Shown: in pieces, positions 59,901-64,000 of the stretch
How positions within the stretch are numbered: the stretch's first letter is position 1
How the letters are laid out: every line of letters starts with the position of its first letter
Assembly: GCA_037447605.1 (NCBI GenBank)
Contig: CM074822.1
Location: forward strand, 145,374 to 209,373
DNA length: 64,000 nucleotides
Direction: 5' to 3'
DNA from: Zygnema circumcarinatum
Lineage: Eukaryota; Streptophyta; Zygnematophyceae; Zygnematales; Zygnemataceae
Program-made: the position numbers and the translations under genes
Notes under the pieces: model-generated
The model's input: only the letters and a program-made list of their open reading frames with translations
Database searches by the model: none
What the model was told of the DNA's origin: nothing

Positions 59901-60429
59901 GGCTTGTTTATACTTAGCCAATTGTTTGTATCACCCTGTCTGCTGTGTCCCTAATAGCATATATGTTGGCAATGAGTATTTCCTTACTACTTGTAATTAT
60001 CTTTGAACCTTTGCCTGCCCATTGGCAGTTATACCATCTTTTAGTGCGGCACAGGGGCAACTCCACTGAGTTAGGGTGATTGCGTTAACTTTTTCTGTTC
60101 CAAATTTTTCTGAAGAAGTGCTTCCCTTCCCTTGATGTGTGCAGAATATGGACTCTAATTTAACTTTGTGGCGGCTTGGAACGCTGCCGCCGTCGTTAAT
60201 TGCTTTTGATAACTACATTAAGCCAATTGACCCTTCATGGCACATGTTAGGGCTCGGCTATCAGCCGGAGAGCAGTCTAGAAGCCATTCAGAATGCAGCA
60301 GTCATTCATTACAATGGAGCTGCCAAGCCATGGCTGGAGATGGCCATACCCGAATTCCGCCGCTTCTGGAGTACATACGTCAATTATTCGAATGAGTTTA
60401 TTCGCCAATGCAACATATTTGATTTTTGA
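56911..60429 (+). CDS. GAUT-type alpha-1,4-galacturonosyltransferase
   Basis: Golgi type II enzyme of family GT8 that extends homogalacturonan pectin from UDP-galacturonate. Six exons: 56911-57121, 57385-57449, 57690-57923, 58196-58783, 59374-59676, 60145-60429; phases close to 561 residues. Single signal-anchor span at residues ~35-57 (ILVLLLTAVCLPFAFIF), a stem of ~150 residues, then the catalytic domain: HFVLITDNVFAASVVVRS, FHIVTEKMSYAAM, NPKYISIMNHLRMYLP, the Mn2+/UDP site VVFLDDDVVVQKDLSPLW, GAVETC, AWAYGMNIFDLEAWR, LGLGY and the signature HYNGAAKPW. Start is the ATG just before the anchor. The sub-clade (GAUT type) cannot be fixed by eye. Confidence 0.95.
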
Positions 60430-61167
60430 AAACCAACGGTTGGTCCGTTGTGTTGTACTGACTTCTAAAATTATTTACAGTGACTCGTCAAAGTATTCAC
60501 GCAGACAGTTCTTCTTCTTCTTCGTCAGCTGTTGGCGACAGGTTCAAGGGTGGGCGGCGAGTTTTCTTCCAATGATAATAAGCCTACCACAAATGTATAG
60601 TGCTAAAATCGCAGCAATTCGAAGCAATGTCTTCATTAGAAAAAACCGGCCTTTCTCGCTTCGAATTCGCATATTTTTTTCGGGAGGGAAGCAGTTCAAT
60701 AATACTGAAGCAAGTGCAAGGTCTTGCTTCATGCGCAAGTTGTTTCTTGATTCTTATATTAAATGGGCATAAATTTATCCCCTTGGTTCGTCCATGTTTG
60801 TCGCTTTTGGCTTTTGGCTCCATGATGTTGTCATGGTTTCGGGGGGGGAGGGGGAGGGAGAGGGGAGAGGGGAGAGGGGAGAGGGGAGAGGGGAGAGGGG
60901 AGAGCGGGAGAGGGACACTTATTGAGGACAGTTTAATCTTTAAATGCTCTACAAAGCCTAGAAATCCTTATTTGGAAACCCCCTTTGCCTCTTGGAAGTT
61001 CTAGAAATTCAAAGTGAGAGAATTGCGAAGTCCGCCATTCAAATGCGTAGTGAATTTCAGACTTCGAAACGGTTCACCCTTTGGGAATTCGATATCAGTA
61101 CACGCTCTCCCGCACCATAAGTCGTGTGAAAAGTACTTCGTCAAAATCCATATCGACTTTTTTTTTT
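60430..61167. other. 3' flank of GAUT
   Basis: No gene seen. A (GGGGAGA)n tract lies at 60842-60915. Ends at an oligo-T run where the second TIR element begins. Confidence 0.55.
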
Positions 61168-61987
61168 GGAAAATTCTATTCTCACACCTTTTTTGTCTAC
61201 ACACAGACCTTTTTTCGCCGGGCGGATTTTAAAATAGTAAAAAAAGGATTAACAACAGAAAATGCTCCTTTCACACATTTTTGGAATCGAAACACACCCG
61301 TTTTCCGTCGGGCAGAGTTTTTTTACAATCCGCTCAGAGCGGAAGATCCGTCCGCCACAAGATCGGTCGCGGGTGTGCGTCATTCACACGTGCGGTTAAT
61401 CTGAGCCGTCGAGTTTATCCCAGATCGCACCATGGCAGATCACCGTTCGATCTGCAGCCGGGCTAAGTCCCAGCGAATGGCACGCGCCCACGTTGCGCAA
61501 TCGGACCTTTGAGCCGGCGTTTGCGCGACACGTGGGCACGTGCCATTCGCTGGGACCGAGCCCGGCTGCAGATCGAACGGTGATCTGCCGTGGTGCGATC
61601 TACGAGAGTATCGACGGCTGAGAGTAACTGCACGAGAGAAGGACGCACTCCTTGTGTGTGACACGTGGGCGCGTGCCATTCGCTGGGACCGAGCCCGACT
61701 GCAGATCGAACGGTGATCTGCCGTGGTGCGATCTGAGATAAACTCGACGGCTCAGATTAACCGCACGTGTGAATGACGCACACCCGCGACCGATCTTGTG
61801 GCGGACGGATCTTCCGCTCTGAGCGGATTGTAAAAAAACTCTGCCCGACGGAAAACGGGTGTGTTTCGATTCCAAAAATGTGTGAAAGGAGCATTTTCTG
61901 TTGTTAATCCTTTTTTTACTATTTTAAAATCCGCCCGGCGAAAAAGGTCTGTGTGTAGACAAAAAAGGTGTGAGAATAGAAATTTCC
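61168..61987. mobile_element. 820-bp long-TIR element, relative of 6332-7050
   Basis: Begins GGAAAATTCTATTCTCACAC and ends TGAGAATAGAAATTTCC. The inverted arms reach about 290 bp with little divergence (for example GAGCGGAAGATCCGTCCGCC near 61336 and its complement near 61800). The middle carries a 70-bp unit (TGCCATTCGCTGGGACCGAG...) twice in tandem and once inverted. Flanks are oligo-T on both sides, so an 8-bp TTTTTTTT duplication is compatible but not provable. No transposase. Confidence 0.92.
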
Positions 61988-62093
61988 TTTTTTTTTTCTC
62001 ATAATAAAAGTATGAATCCCGGTATTCGAGGGTTTTCTGTTGTGTAATCTTGTCCAAGTCGTGCGGTCCATGTGCATTACGCCCGACTTTCCA

Positions 62094-62150
62094 TGTTCCA
62101 TGTTCCATGTTCCAGTTCCAGTTCCAGTTCCAGTTCCAGTTCTGGTCACG
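62094..62150 (+). repeat. GTTCCA 6-7-bp minisatellite
   Basis: Three CATGTTC units followed by about five AGTTCC units. Confidence 0.9.
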
Positions 62151-62434
62151 GAGTCGTGAGATTTGATTGTACGAATGGGCCGCGCTGCTGCCAACCGTCG
62201 GTCGCAACTGTCAACGGCTCTAACCGTCGCAACCGATAGCGGTTTTGGCGGTTACCGTCTGTCGACGAGCAGCCCAACGCCTTCAAACTGCAATGAGGGG
62301 TGCGTGCGTGTCATGGTTGAACTTCATCCTACTTCATTCAACTTTGCTGACGTGGCTCAATTTTGCTGATGTAATTTCGCACGGACGGTTTTCAATTTTA
62401 TTCCAAATTTCTCGGAATGAGGTTTTTCAGGTTC

Positions 62435-62575
62435 AGAGAAGGAAAATGGCATCGATGTCACGATGGCGAGGCCGTCAAATGTACATGGCCAGCATCAGCA
62501 CGGGGAACCACGTGGAACTGGTCGCAAAGGACCTAAGCACAAACGAAAAAAGCGAGGAGCGAAAAACTAAGCCTT
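62435..62575 (+). repeat. Dispersed ~130-bp repeat, copy 4 (cleanest)
   Basis: Frame A is a complete 35-codon open frame from ATG 62465 to TAA: MARPSNVHGQHQHG... ending GRKGPKHKRKKRGAKN. Frame B also opens with Met (MASMSRWRGRQMYM...VAKDL). Neither matches a family I recognise. Confidence 0.88.
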
Positions 62576-62629
62576 GTCTTCCCCCTCTTTTTTTGCGTTG
62601 CCGTAGGCAAAAGCTTTGCGGTCGTTTTG

Positions 62630-63060
62630 ATCCGTACGACGGGTTCGATTATGTTGTCAAAGATTAATTTAATGAAAATGGGGTATAGTTGCCGCGAGTC
62701 TGACTTTGCCACGTTGCGCGTCCTTACTGGTTGTGCATTTTCGTTGGATCGAATGCGCCGAAAATGGGGTAGATTGCGTACTTATTCTGTCATTGCCACG
62801 TGTCACTTTGTACGTACGACGGCGTGTTTTATGTGGCGTACGGATTCGGTTAGGTTGTGAAGGATGAATTTAATGAAATTGGGGTATAATTTCCGCGAGT
62901 CTGACGTTGCCACGTCGCGCGTTCTGATTGGTTGTGCGTTTCGTCGGATCGAATGCGTAGAAAATGGGGTATATCGCGTACTGATTTTGTCATTGCCACG
63001 TGTCTTTTTCTATGTACGACAGTTTTTGGTTTGAATGTTTTACGGGACGTATTGTTGTAA
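62630..63060 (+). repeat. Two tandem copies of a ~201-bp unit
   Basis: AATTTAATGAAA with GGGGTATA starts the homologous part at about 62666 and again at 62867; shared words include CGCGAGTCTGAC, GGATCGAATGCG, AAAATGGGGTA and GTCATTGCCACGTGTC. Copies differ at many single bases. No coding pattern. Confidence 0.88.
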
Positions 63061-63116
63061 ATAGGGTATTTGCGCAGAGTGTTTAAAGTGGCCACGTGGT
63101 GCATTCCTATTTGTTA

Positions 63117-63600
63117 GCACGAACGGAATCTGTTATACTTCTTATCCAGTCAAAAATTGCCACCTTGGAAATGTAGTGTGTTTTTGAATGTCTGTTATCC
63201 AGTCAGGTGTTGCCACGTAGCCCTAAAATGGGAAAAAAACCAAAAAAAAACCACACACAAACTGCGAAAACAGAATGAGGCCTCATTCTGTTTTCGCAGT
63301 TTGTGTGTGGTTTTTTAACAAAAATAAAAAATCAATCTAAATATTACAACATGAGCACGAACGGAATTAGTTATAATTCTTATCCAGTCAGAAATTGCCA
63401 CGTTGGTACTGTAGTGTGTTTTTGGATGTCTGTTATCCAATCAGGTGTTGCCACGTAGCCCTAAAATGGGAAAAAAACCAAAAAAAAACCACACACAAAC
63501 TGCGCCGACAGAATGTGGCCACATTCTGTCTTGCAGTTTGTGTGTGGATAAAAAAAAAAACACAATCAATCTAAATATTACAACATGTGGCCTCATGTTG
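63117..63600 (+). repeat. Two tandem copies of a ~238-bp palindrome-bearing unit
   Basis: Units start GCACGAACGGAAT at 63117 and 63355 and share TTATCCAGTCA, GTTGCCACGTAGCCC and AATCAATCTAAATATTACAA. Each contains a long hairpin: 63245-63316 (perfect) and 63489-63547 (nearly perfect). Confidence 0.92.
63245..63316. repeat. 72-bp perfect palindrome without spacer
   Basis: 36-base arms meeting at GAGG|CCTC (63280/63281); the arm reads from AAAAAACCACACACAAACTG inward. No loop bases separate the arms. Confidence 0.97.
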
Positions 63601-63758
63601 TATATATTAGTTTGATTTTTTGTTTTTTGTTTTTTTGTTTGTAAAAGTCACACACAAAAATACACACACACACAAACACACACACACACACACACACACG
63701 CCCACACACACACTCACACACACACACACACATTCACCCACACACACACACTCTCTCT

Positions 63759-63794
<36 letters not shown>

Positions 63795-63932
63795 TTCACA
63801 CTCACAGAAAAAGAAAAAAAAAACATAATCAATCTAAATATTACAACATGTGGCCTCATGTTGTATTTATTAGTTTGATTTTTTGTTTTTTTTTTTTTTT
63901 TTTGTTTGTAAAAGTCACACACGAAAATACTC

Positions 63933-63974
<42 letters not shown>

Positions 63975-64000
63975 TCACCCACACACACACACTCTCTCTC
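63564..64000 (+). repeat. Tandem ~263-bp unit with AC microsatellites
   Basis: AATCAATCTAAATATTACAA followed by CATGTGGCCTCATG, a T-rich stretch, AAAAGTCACACAC and a long (AC)n tract; the unit starts near 63565 and again near 63828. The second runs off the window. The ends of the AT-rich part are imperfect inverted repeats of about 24 bp around TGGCCT. Confidence 0.9.

Overview
The window is nuclear DNA from a photosynthetic eukaryote, most likely a streptophyte (plant-lineage) green alga. Evidence: twelve intron-rich genes with GT-AG introns, a plant-type carotenoid isomerase with an N-terminal extension that looks like a plastid transit peptide, a GAUT pectin-type galacturonosyltransferase, an LPR-like multicopper oxidase pair, a plant-type PIRL leucine-rich-repeat protein, and many degenerate TTTAGGG-like motifs. 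Very long CT/CCCTCT microsatellites recall desmid-type genomes such as Closterium, but the species cannot be proven from the sequence. I rebuilt most genes exon by exon; reading phase closes across all exons in ten of them. The SUMT gene is cut at its 5' end, and multicopper oxidase 1 has an uncertain last exon.

Layout. 485-2800 (+) uroporphyrinogen-III methyltransferase, 5' end outside the window. 3628-5761 (-) MRS2/CorA Mg2+ transporter. 5866-7200 repeat block with a 719-bp terminal-inverted-repeat element. 8199-10883 (+) PIRL-type LRR protein. 11525-11724 small MITE. 12124-17509 (+) carotenoid isomerase CRTISO, 13 exons. 18116-22338 (-) DNA polymerase delta subunit POLD3, 8 exons, head to head with 22829-24681 (+) Mediator MED10. 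25690-26147 (+) 72-residue single-membrane-span protein. 26148-28747 repeat-rich spacer with a 10-N gap. 28748-32328 or 32656 (+) multicopper oxidase 1 and 34388-38683 (+) multicopper oxidase 2, a diverged tandem pair. 39717-46226 (+) mRNA-export factor GLE1, 14 exons. 47547-49179 (-) TMEM50 homologue, head to head with 49360-54871 (+) organellar TypA/BipA GTPase, 18 exons. 56911-60429 (+) GAUT glycosyltransferase. 60430-64000 a repeat terrain with a second, 820-bp inverted-repeat element, a 201-bp tandem duplication and 238-bp units carrying a 72-bp perfect palindrome.

The genes are a typical eukaryotic mixture with no operon logic: siroheme and carotenoid synthesis, Mg2+ transport, replication, transcription, mRNA export, organelle translation, cell-wall pectin and metal oxidation. 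The most interesting points are a dispersed ~130-bp repeat (four copies, same orientation) that keeps two overlapping reading frames open, a TIR element whose insertion is demonstrated by a neighbouring empty site and an 8-bp duplication, a multicopper oxidase that has lost its type-1 copper ligands while keeping open exons, the sense-strand CT bias of intronic microsatellites, and the long perfect palindrome near the right end.
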